A stretch of DNA of 64,000 nucleotides. Origin: Streptomyces sp. GS7. Its GTDB lineage: Bacteria; Actinomycetota; Actinomycetes; Streptomycetales; Streptomycetaceae. The stretch is from assembly GCF_009834125.1 (NCBI RefSeq), contig NZ_CP047146.1:6503501-6567500 (forward strand), in the 5' to 3' direction. A program made the translations under genes and the position numbers. The notes under the pieces were generated by a model. That model searched no databases and had not been told where the DNA came from. It saw only the letters and a list, made by a program, of their open reading frames with translations. Of this stretch, positions 17,539-26,517 are shown piece by piece (position 1 is the first letter of the stretch; each line of letters opens with the position of its first letter).

Positions 17539-18770
17539 GCCTGACCGGCCTTTCGTTGTGTCGGCATGCGTAGGGTGCCGGGTTCGTGTACGACCGGTTC
17601 GCCGACCGAGTAGCGGGCCAGAGCGGGGCGGGGTTCGGCCCCGTCGGCAGTACGGGAGACGAGGCCGAGGGCGGCCAGCCGGGCGACGGCCTGCTCGGCC
17701 AGCTCGGTCTCCATGCCCGGTTCCCGTGCCGACTTGGCCCAGAATCCGCCGTGCTCGGCGGCGAGTTCCCGTACACGCTGCGCGAGTTGGTCAGCTGTGA
17801 CCGGTCCGCCGGCCCTGGCCAGGTACTCCGCGAGCAGCAAGGTGATGTGGCCGTGGGTGCCCTGCTCGGGCATCCGGACGTCGGTGAGGTCGTCCTCGGG
17901 GTCGACCATGGCGATGCCCTCAGCCCGGATCTCGGGAACCAGGCCGGTCAGGTCGGCCACACGGGCCGTGAGGAACCCCCGCTGCCGGGTGAGATAGCTG
18001 AGTTCGGCGTCACTCAGCTCGTCGTAGTAGAGCACCGGATCGTCCAGCAGTCTGCGGGTGAGTGTCTGCCGCATCGCGCGAAAGCGCAGCTCGTCGCTGT
18101 CGAGGGCGGTTTCGGCGACGAGCTGCGCCAGCCGGTCGGCGATGCTTTCAGCCTGCACCGTGGAGGGCCCACGGCGCGTCGCGAGCAGCCCTGCCAGCAC
18201 CCGTCGTTCGACGTCGTACAGCACGTCGCCGGCTCCGTTCACGTACGCGTCCTCGTCTCCGGCGACCCTGCGGAGTACCCCGAGGCTGAGCAGAAGCCGC
18301 ACGACCGCCGCGAGGTCGAGGCGCTCGTCCCGGCGGTCCAAGGCGAACTGGATGCCTGCCGCGACGAGTCGGGGGTCGGTGGCGTCTAGGACGACCTGGT
18401 CGGCGAGACGGCCTAGAGCGATCTGCGACTCGCCGCGCTCCAGGGCGGCCAGGGCCAGACAGAGCAGGACGTAGCGGCGGCGTGTGAAGGGAGCGGGGGC
18501 GCGGGTCGCCTCGCGGGCAGGATGCGTGGCGTCATTGAGCACGCCGGGGATCTTGCGCAGCCGGGCGGTCTCCGCGTCGACGTGGAGAGGCCAGCCGGTG
18601 TTGCGGTCGAACCACTCACGGAGTTCGGAGGCGTGCCGTCGCACGAGCCGGAATTCCTCCGCGTGCCTGCCGTGGGAGAGGAGGAGGGGCTGCTTCAGCA
18701 GGGCGCGGGCGGCCTTGCGGACTTCGGCGGCGTGCTGTCCGTCGAGCACCTCGGCCAGTGGCGTGGTCAT
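17535..18770 (-). CDS. jetB: Wadjet type II subunit JetB (DUF2398)
   Basis: This 411-residue protein belongs to the TIGR02678/DUF2398 family. In structures of Wadjet complexes, JetB is the small winged-helix (kite-like) protein that bridges the kleisin JetA and the JetC necks. A conserved RRRYVLLCLALAALER stretch (about residues 97-112) and WFDRNTGWPLHVD near the N-terminus are recognisable. The ATG overlaps the stop codon of jetA (ATGA) and the gene end overlaps jetC in the same way. There is no catalytic motif, as expected for a structural subunit. Confidence 0.92.
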   Translation of the reverse strand: MTTPLAEVLDGQHAAEVRKAARALLKQPLLLSHGRHAEEFRLVRRHASELREWFDRNTGWPLHVDAETARLRKIPGVLNDATHPAREATRAPAPFTRRRYVLLCLALAALERGESQIALGRLADQVVLDATDPRLVAAGIQFALDRRDERLDLAAVVRLLLSLGVLRRVAGDEDAYVNGAGDVLYDVERRVLAGLLATRRGPSTVQAESIADRLAQLVAETALDSDELRFRAMRQTLTRRLLDDPVLYYDELSDAELSYLTRQRGFLTARVADLTGLVPEIRAEGIAMVDPEDDLTDVRMPEQGTHGHITLLLAEYLARAGGPVTADQLAQRVRELAAEHGGFWAKSAREPGMETELAEQAVARLAALGLVSRTADGAEPRPALARYSVGEPVVHEPGTLRMPTQRKAGQA

Positions 18771-20341
18771 CGGTCGTTCGCTCCGTGCGTCGGGCCGTCG
18801 GTCAGGTCCACGATCTCGATGAGGTGATCGGGCCCGCGAAAGGTGCCGGACGGCGTACGGATCTCCGCCGCCGGTCCGTCGGCCAGTGCGCTGAGCCGGA
18901 TCTCCATGGAGCCGTCATTGCTGGTGGCCACGGTGTGCCGCATGCCCGGACGCCAGGTGGCCAGTGCGTCGCCGAGCAGTTGGAGGAAGAGCCCGAAGGA
19001 CGCCGGGTCGAGCTCGCCGAGTTCGGACAGCCGGACCGTTCCGTCCGTGACGAGTCGGGCCCGGGCCGCGGCGGTCTCGGCAGCCTGCTTGGCTGCCACC
19101 TCGGCGAGGTGGCGACGCCGCTCCTGACGGTCCTCGACCTTGCGGGGTTTGCCCCGCCGCTCGTAACTTCCGGTGCGGCGCAGCTGAGGGCTGATCCGCA
19201 GCGGCTCCGCAGCGGACCAGGGAGTGGCGGCGGAAACCGGTGCGGCCACGCGGGCGGCCAGGGTGTCCGCGTCGATCGTGAGGTGACGGGCGGGATAGAG
19301 CCCGAAAGCCGCCCGCCACAACCGGTGCCGCGATGCGTCGTCGGAGGTCTCGGCGAACCAGCGGGCGAGCGTGCGAAAATCCGCGGAACGATCGGACCGC
19401 CCGGCCCGACGCTCCCCCAACGCACGGACGACGGCCAGCATCTGCGGGATCGCTCCCAGGGCCCGGCCCCGTAGCAGTCTGGCCTGCGACTCGCGTCCGT
19501 TCCGGGTGAGGAACCACGCCGCGAGCCCCTCCCAGCGTCCGGCCCAGTGCGCGTACGCCTCCTGCGCGGCGTGCGCCGCCTCCTCGGGCGCGGCGTCGGC
19601 CGCCTCCCGTCCGGCGGCAGCCCTGAGAAGGGCCTCGAACCTGCCCGATTCCTCCAACTCCAAGATCAGCTGGGCGATGCGCCCTCCCAGGGTGATCAGG
19701 TCCTGGATGAAGCGCTCCAGGTATTGGATGAGGCGATCTTTGTAGGCGAGGAAGACCGCTTCCTCCACCTCGTGGAGGTCAATCGTGCGCTGCAACGAGC
19801 CCATGAACGCCCGGGCGTTGTCGGCGAGAGCGGCGAACCGGCTGGCGAGCGCGTCGAGCGCGAGATGTGTCTTGCCGGGATCGGGATGCTCGTCGGCGGT
19901 GAGCACGAGGAGGGCCCGCAGCTGCGTGACAATGTCGTGCAGTGCGATGGCCTGGAGGGCGCCGCGCCGTCCGAGCGCCTCGTCGTAAGCGGCAAGCGCC
20001 TCCTCGGCGGCTTCCCCGGCCTGGGTGAGCTGGTAGATGAAGCGTTTGCGGTAGAAGTCCTCCACGGCGGTGACCCGACCCGTGTCCGGATCGGCCCGTA
20101 GGTTCCCCCACTCGACCAGCTTGTCGAGTGCTTTGACCACCCCGTCGAGCTCGCCGGGCCGCACCTCCCCGGGCAGCGCTTCGTACACGTCCTCGGGCCG
20201 CAGGTGCACGGCGAAGTGTTCCTTGGCCACGACGAACGTCCGCATCACCTGTCGGTAGAGCGCGGCGTTCTGCACGGTGAGGTGGGTGAAGGGGCTGAAC
20301 GCGTCCGGTTCACCGGCCAGAGCGATGGCGGCGGCAGTCAT
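18767..20341 (-). CDS. jetA: Wadjet type II kleisin-like subunit JetA (DUF2397)
   Basis: The protein is about 524 residues from the chosen start and belongs to the TIGR02677/DUF2397 family, the kleisin-like subunit of the type II complex. The conserved N-terminus FSPFTHLTVQNAALYRQVMR is followed by a helical middle and a C-terminal domain ending in FRGPDHLIEIVDL. The ATG at 20341 was chosen because it lies just before the conserved region; an in-frame GTG at 20392 would add 17 residues, and neither has a good ribosome binding site. It is the first gene of the jetABCD operon, and the promoter must lie in 20342-20450. Confidence 0.9.
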   Translation of the reverse strand: MTAAAIALAGEPDAFSPFTHLTVQNAALYRQVMRTFVVAKEHFAVHLRPEDVYEALPGEVRPGELDGVVKALDKLVEWGNLRADPDTGRVTAVEDFYRKRFIYQLTQAGEAAEEALAAYDEALGRRGALQAIALHDIVTQLRALLVLTADEHPDPGKTHLALDALASRFAALADNARAFMGSLQRTIDLHEVEEAVFLAYKDRLIQYLERFIQDLITLGGRIAQLILELEESGRFEALLRAAAGREAADAAPEEAAHAAQEAYAHWAGRWEGLAAWFLTRNGRESQARLLRGRALGAIPQMLAVVRALGERRAGRSDRSADFRTLARWFAETSDDASRHRLWRAAFGLYPARHLTIDADTLAARVAAPVSAATPWSAAEPLRISPQLRRTGSYERRGKPRKVEDRQERRRHLAEVAAKQAAETAAARARLVTDGTVRLSELGELDPASFGLFLQLLGDALATWRPGMRHTVATSNDGSMEIRLSALADGPAAEIRTPSGTFRGPDHLIEIVDLTDGPTHGANDR

Positions 20342-20690
20342 CAGCGGCCATTTTGCCGTGGGGGTGATGCTCCTGGGCGGGGACCAAAGCACTTGGCTGA
20401 ATCACGCCGGTAGGTGCACCGCCCGAACCCCAAGGTGCCGCCTGCTTGCCATGAGCGGCAATACGGGTCGGCTCGCGTCACAGGCTGCTCTTCAGGCCAA
20501 TGTGACGGAGCTTCAGAACATGTGTCATCTGAGCTCAGAACTCTGAGCATGCCACTGAGCCACTACCTGAGCAGGTGTCGCACCGTCCTGCATCCGCAAG
20601 GCAATCGTTTTGGGCAGCCGACGCGGCCTCCACCCGCCCTTGACCTGTCGAATGCACGGAAACAGGTCAAGGGAACCAATAGGACCGACA

Positions 20691-20775
20691 AACCGCAGAT
20701 CAGGAGCCCTTGGCCGCCCGCTCCAGAATGACCACGCACTCCACATGATGCGTCATCGAGACCATGTCGACACCG
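20691..20775 (-). pseudogene. 3-prime end of a TrmA/RumA-family RNA methyltransferase gene (right repeat copy)
   Basis: The minus strand reads VDMVSMTHHVECVVILERAA followed by KGS and a stop codon at the correct place. This is the standard C-terminus of actinobacterial class I SAM-dependent RNA (uracil-5) methyltransferases. Upstream of 20775 the similarity ends, so the body of the gene is gone. Bases 20691-20744 are the partner of the left 54-bp repeat. The intact stop and gene-side extension make this the attR-like side of the island. Confidence 0.7.
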
Positions 20776-20797
20776 ACGTCTTCACTCCGTACACAAG

Positions 20798-20841
20798 GCC
20801 GAATGCGCTGACATCTCCCGCTCGACATCAGCGCATTCGGC
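20798..20841. terminator. 14-bp perfect inverted repeat after the macrodomain gene
   Basis: GCCGAATGCGCTGA and TCAGCGCATTCGGC are perfect complements separated by 16 bases. The element lies about 50 bases downstream of the macrodomain gene and probably ends its transcript. Because it also lies at the island edge, a role in recombination cannot be excluded. Confidence 0.55.
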
Positions 20842-20892
20842 GCAGTTGGACAGGGGACTCGGGCGAGTTGAGTGAACGGGTCGCGACCGTGG

Positions 20893-21405
20893 TCACCGGA
20901 TCTGCCGGGCGAAAGCCTCGTACGCCTTCTCGTCGAAGAGGACGAACCTGACCTCCTCGACCGACGTCTCCGCCGCCCGCACCGTCTCCACCGCGATCCG
21001 GGCGGCGTCCTCCATCGGCCACCCGTAGATGCCCGCGGAGACCGCCGGAAAGGCAACCGTACGGGCGCCCAGTGCGTCCGCCACCCGCAGCGACTCCCGG
21101 TAGCACGAAGCCAGCAGCTCCGACCGGTCCTCCTCGGGGGTGAAACGCGGGCCCACGGTGTGGATCACCCAGCGGGCCGGGAGCCGGCCGGCGGTGGTGG
21201 CGACGGCGGCGCCGATGGGCAGGCCGCGGCGGTATTTCGCGGCGCGCAGGGCGCGGCACTCGTCGAGGATGTCCGGGCCGCCGCGGCGGTGGATCGCGCC
21301 GTCCACTCCCCCGCCGCCGAGCAGGGAGGAGTTGGCGGCGTTGACCACCGCGTCCACGGCCTGTTCGGTGATGTCGCCCTGCCTGAAGGTGAGGGTGGTG
21401 TTCAT
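20893..21405 (-). CDS. Macrodomain protein (O-acetyl-ADP-ribose deacetylase type)
   Basis: This 170-residue single macrodomain has the ADP-ribose-binding signature [20 protein letters not shown] followed by [10 protein letters not shown], plus [12 protein letters not shown] near residue 120. Enzymes of this MacroD/YmdB type remove acetyl or ADP-ribosyl groups from O-acetyl-ADP-ribose or modified proteins. Length is standard. TACGCT lies 8 bases before the ATG, so the transcript may be leaderless. The neighbours do not suggest a specific pathway; a sirtuin gene that would make O-acetyl-ADP-ribose is 5 kb away but not linked. Confidence 0.92.
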   Translation of the reverse strand: MNTTLTFRQGDITEQAVDAVVNAANSSLLGGGGVDGAIHRRGGPDILDECRALRAAKYRRGLPIGAAVATTAGRLPARWVIHTVGPRFTPEEDRSELLASCYRESLRVADALGARTVAFPAVSAGIYGWPMEDAARIAVETVRAAETSVEEVRFVLFDEKAYEAFARQIR

Positions 21406-21458
21406 GGGCGAAGAGCGTAGGAGGGCGGGGCGGCGCGGGCGGGACGGACGCGCCGGGG

Positions 21459-22871
21459 TCAGCGGCTGCTCGCGCGAAGCCGGCGCCAGACCGCCTTGGC
21501 GGCGTAGTGGCCGGACATGCCGTGGACGCCGGGGCCGGGCGGGGTGGCCTGGGAGCAGAGGTAGACGGCGGGGTGCGCGGTTTCGTAAGGGACGCGGGCG
21601 AGTTTGGGGCGGATGAGGAGGCGCAGGCCGGCCGCGGAGCCGGTGGCGGTGTCGCCGCCCACGTAGTTGGCGTTGCGGGCGGCGAGCTGCGGGGGGCCGG
21701 CGACGGCGCGGGCCAGGACGCGGTCACGGAAGCCCGGGGCGAAGCGTTCGATCTGCCGCTCGACGACCTCGGTGGCGTCACCGTCCCAGCCGTTGGGGAC
21801 GTGGCCGTAGGCCCAGAAGGTGTGCTTTCCCTCGGGGGCGCGGGTGGGGTCGATGAGGCTGGGCTGGGCGGTGATGAGGAACGGGACGGAGGGGTCGCGG
21901 CCCTCGGAGGCGGCGTTGAGCGCGGCGGAGATCTCGGCGCTGGTGGGGCCGATGTGGACGGTGCCGGCGCGCTGGGCGTCCTTGGCGGTCCAGGGGACGG
22001 GGCCGTCCATCGCGTAGTCGATCTTGAAGACGCCGGGGCCGTACTTGACGTCGCGGTAGGCGTTGCCGAGGCGGGCGATCCGGGCGAGCGCGGTGGGTGA
22101 GGTGTCGAAGACGTAGGCGCGGGCCGGCGGGAGGTCGTCGAGGCGTTTGACCTCGAAGTCGGTGTGGACGGCGCCGCCGTGGGCGCGCAGCAGTCCGGCG
22201 AGGGCGTCGGAGAGGGCCTGGGAGCCACCGCGGGGCACCGGCCAGCCGTTGGCGTGCGCCGCGAGCGCGAACATCAGGGCCAGGCCGCTGGTGCCGAAGC
22301 CGCGGAGCGGGGCGATGGCGTGGGCGGCGAGGCCGGCCAGCAGGGCGCGGGCCTTCTCGTCCTGGAAGCGGCGGTTGAGGAGGGTGACCGGCTGCATGGC
22401 GACCAGCCCGAACCGGGCGTAGGTGACCGGGTCGCCGGGCAGCCCGAGCCACTGGGTGCGCAGGAAGTCGCGGGAGAGGGCGTCCCACTTGCCGACGAAG
22501 GGGGCGACCAGCCGGCGGTAGGTGCCGGCGTCGCGCGGCCCGAAGGACATGGCGGTCTCGCCGACGGACTGGGCCAGCACCCCGGCCGTGCCGTCGGGGA
22601 AGGGGTGCGCCATGGGGAGTTCGGGGTGCAGCCACTCCAGGCCGTACCGCTCCAGGGGCATGGTGCGGAAGGCGGGTGAGCCGATGGCGAGGGGGTGGAC
22701 CGCGGAGCAGGGGTCGTGGCGGAAGCCGGGGAGGGTCAGCTCCTCGGTGCGGGCTCCGCCGCCGATGGTGTCGCGCGCCTCGAAGATCTCCACGGACATG
22801 CCGCGGCGGGCCAGTTCGACCGCCGCCGTCAGGCCGTTGGGTCCTGCCCCGATCACGACGGCATCGAGCAT
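21459..22871 (-). CDS. FAD-dependent oxidoreductase, phytoene-desaturase-like
   Basis: About 470 residues. The N-terminus [23 protein letters not shown] is a classic dinucleotide-binding fold, followed by an acidic residue in [18 protein letters not shown]. The end carries [19 protein letters not shown], typical of the CrtI/PYROXD2 branch. The substrate is not known; no carotenoid genes are nearby. The ATG at 22871 starts directly at the conserved region; an in-frame GTG at 22898 would add nine residues. It lies 49 bases downstream of the IMPase-like gene and is probably co-transcribed with it. Confidence 0.85.
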   Translation of the reverse strand: MLDAVVIGAGPNGLTAAVELARRGMSVEIFEARDTIGGGARTEELTLPGFRHDPCSAVHPLAIGSPAFRTMPLERYGLEWLHPELPMAHPFPDGTAGVLAQSVGETAMSFGPRDAGTYRRLVAPFVGKWDALSRDFLRTQWLGLPGDPVTYARFGLVAMQPVTLLNRRFQDEKARALLAGLAAHAIAPLRGFGTSGLALMFALAAHANGWPVPRGGSQALSDALAGLLRAHGGAVHTDFEVKRLDDLPPARAYVFDTSPTALARIARLGNAYRDVKYGPGVFKIDYAMDGPVPWTAKDAQRAGTVHIGPTSAEISAALNAASEGRDPSVPFLITAQPSLIDPTRAPEGKHTFWAYGHVPNGWDGDATEVVERQIERFAPGFRDRVLARAVAGPPQLAARNANYVGGDTATGSAAGLRLLIRPKLARVPYETAHPAVYLCSQATPPGPGVHGMSGHYAAKAVWRRLRASSR

Positions 22872-22920
22872 CCTCGGCACCTGCGCCACTCCCCTCACGT
22901 CCGACCCTCGTCGGTGAGGG

Positions 22921-23835
22921 TCAGTTGGCCGCTGCCAGCAGTCCGAGGATACGCCGCGCGGTCTCGGCGTCCCGTGCGGCGGTGAAGGGGAGCGCGTTGC
23001 CGCCGGCTATGCGGAACGGTTGGCCGGCGACGGTGCCGCTGGCGCCGCCCGCTTCGTGGACGAGCAGCAGTCCGGCGGCGTGGTCCCAGGCGTTCTCCCA
23101 GCTGAAGGCGGTGGCGTCGATCCGGCCCTGGGCTATGTGGAGGTATTCCAGGCCGGCGGAGCCGCAGGGGCGGGGGGCGATGCCTCCGGTGTCCAGGGCG
23201 GCCAGGACGCGCTTCTGGTCGTCGTCGGTGAAGTCGTGGTGGGAGGTGGCGACTTCGAGGTCGGCGCCTGCGGCGGGGTGGCCGGCGGTGAGCCGTTCGC
23301 CGTTCAGCCAGGCGCCGGCGCCGCGGCGGGCGGTGGCCATCAGGCCGAGGGCGGGCGCGTACGTCCAGGAGGCGAGCAGTTCGCCGTGGTGGGCGAGGGT
23401 GACGAGGGTGGCGAAGCCGGGGTCGCCGTGGACGAACTGGCGGGTGCCGTCGACGGGGTCGACGATCCATACGGGGGCGTCGCCGCGCAGCGCGTCGAGG
23501 ACGGTGGGGTCGGCGTGCACCGCTTCCTCGCCGACGACGCGGGAGCCGGGCAGCAGGGCCGTCAGGGCGGCGGTGAGCTGCTCCTCGGCACGGCGGTCGG
23601 CGATGGTGACGAGGTCGTGCGGGCCGTTCTTCTCGACGATGTCCTCGGCGGCGAGCTGCCGGAAGCGCGGCATGATCTCGTCGGCGGCGGCCTGGCGGAC
23701 GGCGTCCTCGACGGCGGCCAGGTCCAGTGCGGAGAGGTCCGGCGACGGGGTCACCGGGGCCGCGGGGGTCGTCGCGAGGTCTTCGGTGATATTCGTGGTA
23801 TCTCCCGAATCGTGGGGACGAAATGCTTCGATCAT
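22921..23835 (-). CDS. Inositol-monophosphatase-family phosphatase (possibly histidinol phosphatase)
   Basis: The protein has 304 residues and all three lithium-sensitive phosphatase motifs: [21 protein letters not shown] and [13 protein letters not shown], which bind the catalytic metals. The first 35 residues are a variable leader. Family members hydrolyse inositol phosphate, PAP, fructose bisphosphate or, in actinomycetes, histidinol phosphate (HisN); sequence alone does not decide. It is the first gene of a two-gene unit with the FAD oxidoreductase. Confidence 0.88.
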   Translation of the reverse strand: MIEAFRPHDSGDTTNITEDLATTPAAPVTPSPDLSALDLAAVEDAVRQAAADEIMPRFRQLAAEDIVEKNGPHDLVTIADRRAEEQLTAALTALLPGSRVVGEEAVHADPTVLDALRGDAPVWIVDPVDGTRQFVHGDPGFATLVTLAHHGELLASWTYAPALGLMATARRGAGAWLNGERLTAGHPAAGADLEVATSHHDFTDDDQKRVLAALDTGGIAPRPCGSAGLEYLHIAQGRIDATAFSWENAWDHAAGLLLVHEAGGASGTVAGQPFRIAGGNALPFTAARDAETARRILGLLAAAN

Positions 23836-24002
23836 GCGTCCATCGAACCACGAGCCACTGACACGGCTGCTGTACTGCGGGTGAATTCCCGATGCCGCGG
23901 AGGGCACGGGCGGGTGCGGCCGGGAGGGCGGCGGCCGGTCGCGCACCCGCCGGCCGCCCCTTCTCCGGCCGCCCCCGCCCACCCCGCGCCGGCGGGCCGG
24001 TG

Positions 24003-25841
24003 TCAGCGCCCCACCGCGTATCCCTGCATCCCGCGCGGGTTCGCCGCCGCCGACAGCACCCCGGTCCCGGGGTCGCGGGCCACCGCGCACAGCCGCCCCT
24101 CCGACCAGGCGGCCCCGACGGTGACGTCGTGCCCGCGCCGCCGCAGCTCCTCGACGACGTCGGTGCCGATACGGGACTCGACGGTGACGCTGCCGGGCCG
24201 CATCCCGCGCGGGAAGAAGGAGCCGGGGAAGGAGTCCTGGTGCCAGTTCGGGGCGTCGATGGCGCCCTGGAGGTCGGGGCCGCCGCGGACTTCCGGGCGC
24301 AGCACCGCGGCGAGGAAGAAGTGCAGCTGCCACTGGTCCTGCTGGTCGCCGCCGGGCGTGCCGAAGGCCATGACGGGGACGCCGTCGCGCAGGGCGAGGG
24401 ACGGGGTGAGGGTGGTGCGGGGGCGGCGCCCGGGGGTGAGGGTGTTGGGCAGGCCCTCTTCCAGCCAGGCCATCTGGAGCCGGGTGCCGAGCGGGAAGCC
24501 GAGCGCGGGGACGACGGGGTTGGACTGGAGCCAGCCGCCGGAGGGGGTGGCGGAGACCAGGTTGCCCCAGCGGTCGGCGACGTCGAGGTGGCAGGTGTCG
24601 CCGCGGGTGGTGCCGTCCGGGTCGACCCGGGGCTCGGCGGTGGACGGCACGCCGCGGGCCACGGTCGGCTCCCCCGCCCCGCTCCCCGAGATGCCCAGCG
24701 GATCGAAGCCGCCCGCCCCCGAGGCCACCGCCAGGGCGTGCCTGCCGAGCCGGGGCGGGCGCCCGTCCGGGCTGCCGGGCCGCAGCGCGTACGAGGCGTG
24801 GTCGTCGACGAGCTTGCGGCGCTCGGCGTTGTAGCCGTCGCCGAGCAGGGCGGGCAGCGGCACCTCGGCGGCGTCGCCGTACCACGCCTCGCGGTCGGCC
24901 ATCGCGAGCTTGCTGCCCTCGATGAGCAGGTGGACGTATTCGGGGCTGCCGTAGGCGGGCAACTCGTCGGGGAGCAGGGCGAGTTGCTGGAGGAAGGCGG
25001 GGCCCTGGGACCAGCCGCCGGCCTTGGCGACGGTCCAGCCGTGCCAGTCGTAGGTCACGGGGTCCTCGTAGCTGGCGGAGTAGGCGGCGAGGTCGTCGCC
25101 GGTGAGGGTGCCGGCGTGGCGTTCGCCCGAGGTGTCCAGGGCGGGGCGGGCCGCGAAGTCGGCGAGTGCCTCGCCGATGAAGCCCTCGCGCCAGATGCGG
25201 CGGGCGGCGTCGAGCTGCGCCTCGCGGTCCGCCGACGCGGCCTGCGCCTCCGTGATCAGGCGGCGCCAGGTGGCTGCCAGCGGGCGGTTGGTGAGCAGTC
25301 CGCCGGGGGCCACGGACCTGCCGCCGGGGAGGTAGATCTCGGCGGACGAGGTCCACTCGGTGGTGAACAGCTCCCGGACGCTCTCCACGGTCTCCCCTAT
25401 CCGCTCCACGGCGGGGTGGCCGTGCTCGGCGTAGCCGACGGCGTACCGCAGGACCTCGGCCAGGGTTTTGGTGCCGTGGTCGCGGAGCAGCAGCATCCAC
25501 GCGTCGAAGGCGCCGGGGACGGCGGCGGCGAGCGGACCGGTGCCGGGCACCAGGTCGAGTCCGAGGGCCGTGTAGTGGGCGACGCTCGCCCCGGCGGGGG
25601 CCGGGCCCTGGCCGCAGAGCACCCGCACCGGCCCGCCGGCGGGCGCCAGGATGATGGGCACCTCGCCCGCCGGCCCGTTCAGGTGCGGCTCGACGACGTG
25701 CAGCACGAATCCGGCGGCGACGGCGGCGTCGAAGGCGTTGCCGCCGTCCTCCAGGACGGCCATCGCGGTCTGGGAGGCCAGCCAGTGGGTGCTGGCGGCC
25801 ATCCCGAAGGTGCCTTGGAGGGTGGGGCGGGTGGTGAACAC
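24003..25841 (-). CDS. Gamma-glutamyltransferase family protein
   Basis: A 612-residue Ntn-hydrolase precursor. Self-cleavage should occur before the nucleophile threonine in GDTCHLDVADRWGNLVSATP, equivalent to the TTH signature of Ggt, giving large and small chains. Other landmarks are ASTHWLASQTAMAVLEDGGN near the N-terminus and FGTPGGDQQDQWQLHFFLA. No signal peptide is present, so it is probably cytoplasmic. The usual role is glutathione or gamma-glutamyl-peptide breakdown; actinomycetes lack glutathione, so another gamma-glutamyl or amide substrate is likely. The GTG start at 25841 has an AAGGAGG ribosome binding site 6 bases upstream. Confidence 0.9.
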   Translation of the reverse strand: MFTTRPTLQGTFGMAASTHWLASQTAMAVLEDGGNAFDAAVAAGFVLHVVEPHLNGPAGEVPIILAPAGGPVRVLCGQGPAPAGASVAHYTALGLDLVPGTGPLAAAVPGAFDAWMLLLRDHGTKTLAEVLRYAVGYAEHGHPAVERIGETVESVRELFTTEWTSSAEIYLPGGRSVAPGGLLTNRPLAATWRRLITEAQAASADREAQLDAARRIWREGFIGEALADFAARPALDTSGERHAGTLTGDDLAAYSASYEDPVTYDWHGWTVAKAGGWSQGPAFLQQLALLPDELPAYGSPEYVHLLIEGSKLAMADREAWYGDAAEVPLPALLGDGYNAERRKLVDDHASYALRPGSPDGRPPRLGRHALAVASGAGGFDPLGISGSGAGEPTVARGVPSTAEPRVDPDGTTRGDTCHLDVADRWGNLVSATPSGGWLQSNPVVPALGFPLGTRLQMAWLEEGLPNTLTPGRRPRTTLTPSLALRDGVPVMAFGTPGGDQQDQWQLHFFLAAVLRPEVRGGPDLQGAIDAPNWHQDSFPGSFFPRGMRPGSVTVESRIGTDVVEELRRRGHDVTVGAAWSEGRLCAVARDPGTGVLSAAANPRGMQGYAVGR

Positions 25842-26177
25842 GGGGCCTCCTTGCCGTCGGTGGATCGGTGCGCTCCGCCTGCGTCCGGGGTTCGCAGGGG
25901 TGTACGGATCCCCCGTACCCTCCCCGCACGGCTCTGCACCGGACCGCGCTCCCCCGCCACACCGACGGCGCCCGCTGGGACGGCCTCGCGCTCGCGGTGG
26001 ACGAACCGGGCAGACCGGACGGGCCGGAGCTGCGCTGCGAGACGGCCGACGGGCGGCGGCCGGCGGTGGTGCAGGGCGTGGACGACGCCGGCGGCGCACG
26101 ACCCGGACCGGGGGCACATCACCTGGTTCGGTTACGGCGACCCCGTGGACGAGGGCCGGCGGCCACCCTGGCCGCCC

Positions 26178-26206
26178 GGGGGCACCTCCCAGCGGTAGCT
26201 GGGGGA
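26178..26206. repeat. Short palindromic interspersed repeat, copy 1
   Basis: The unit GCACCTCCCAGCGGTAGCTG is flanked by G-runs and can fold into a hairpin. A second, inverted copy is at 26392-26421. Similar GC-rich palindromes centred on AGCGGTAGC are scattered in Streptomyces genomes. This copy sits inside the reading frame of the decayed gene and introduces a stop. Confidence 0.65.
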
Positions 26207-26391
26207 ACGTCCTGCGGGCGTACGAGGAGCGCGTCGCCGGGCTGGAGCGGCGGCGGGACGGCGGCGACCCGCTCGCGCCCCTGAAGATCGCCGCGGCGGG
26301 CCGGCGCCTGGACGCGGAGCTGCGGGGGCTGCTCCCCGGCTCCGGTCTCACCCGCGGCTGGCCGCTCCCCGGGGGCGCCGCCGCCTGGGAC

Positions 26392-26421
26392 GCTCCCCCG
26401 GCTACCGCTGGGGGCGCCCCC
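26392..26421. repeat. Short palindromic interspersed repeat, copy 2 (inverted)
   Basis: The plus strand has CCCCCGGCTACCGCTGGGGG. Its reverse complement matches copy 1 around CCCAGCGGTAGC and the flanking G-runs. The two copies lie in inverted orientation about 185 bases apart and bracket the C-terminal part of the decayed gene. Confidence 0.65.
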
Positions 26422-26517
26422 AGCCCGAAGGCACGCGCCGGGCCGGCACCCCGATGTCACCCGCCGACGCCCCGAAACCAGGTCGCCGCGCCCCGCCTCC
26501 TTCCGTACGCTCGCGCC

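Larger units (their letters stand above)
20342..20892. other. Intergenic region with island boundary
   Basis: No intact gene. It contains the Wadjet promoter region, a 54-bp repeat with about 10 further codons of an RNA methyltransferase gene, and a long hairpin at 20798-20841. Bases 20500-20770 are lower in GC than the chromosome average, which fits an integration boundary. Confidence 0.6.
25925..26440 (+). pseudogene. Decayed gene interrupted by repeats
   Basis: Three successive frames carry parts of one protein: HTDGARWDGLALAVDEPGRP up to VVQGVDDA (about 25960-26090), then a +1 shift to HDPDRGHITWFGYGDPVDEG (26097-26160), then after the first palindromic repeat LRAYEERVAGLERRRDGGDP and KIAAAGRRLDAELRGLLPGS (26215-26345). 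Putting them together gives a small soluble protein with a helical C-terminal half; I do not know its function. A frameshift near 26095 and insertion of a repeat at 26178 broke it. Confidence 0.6.
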
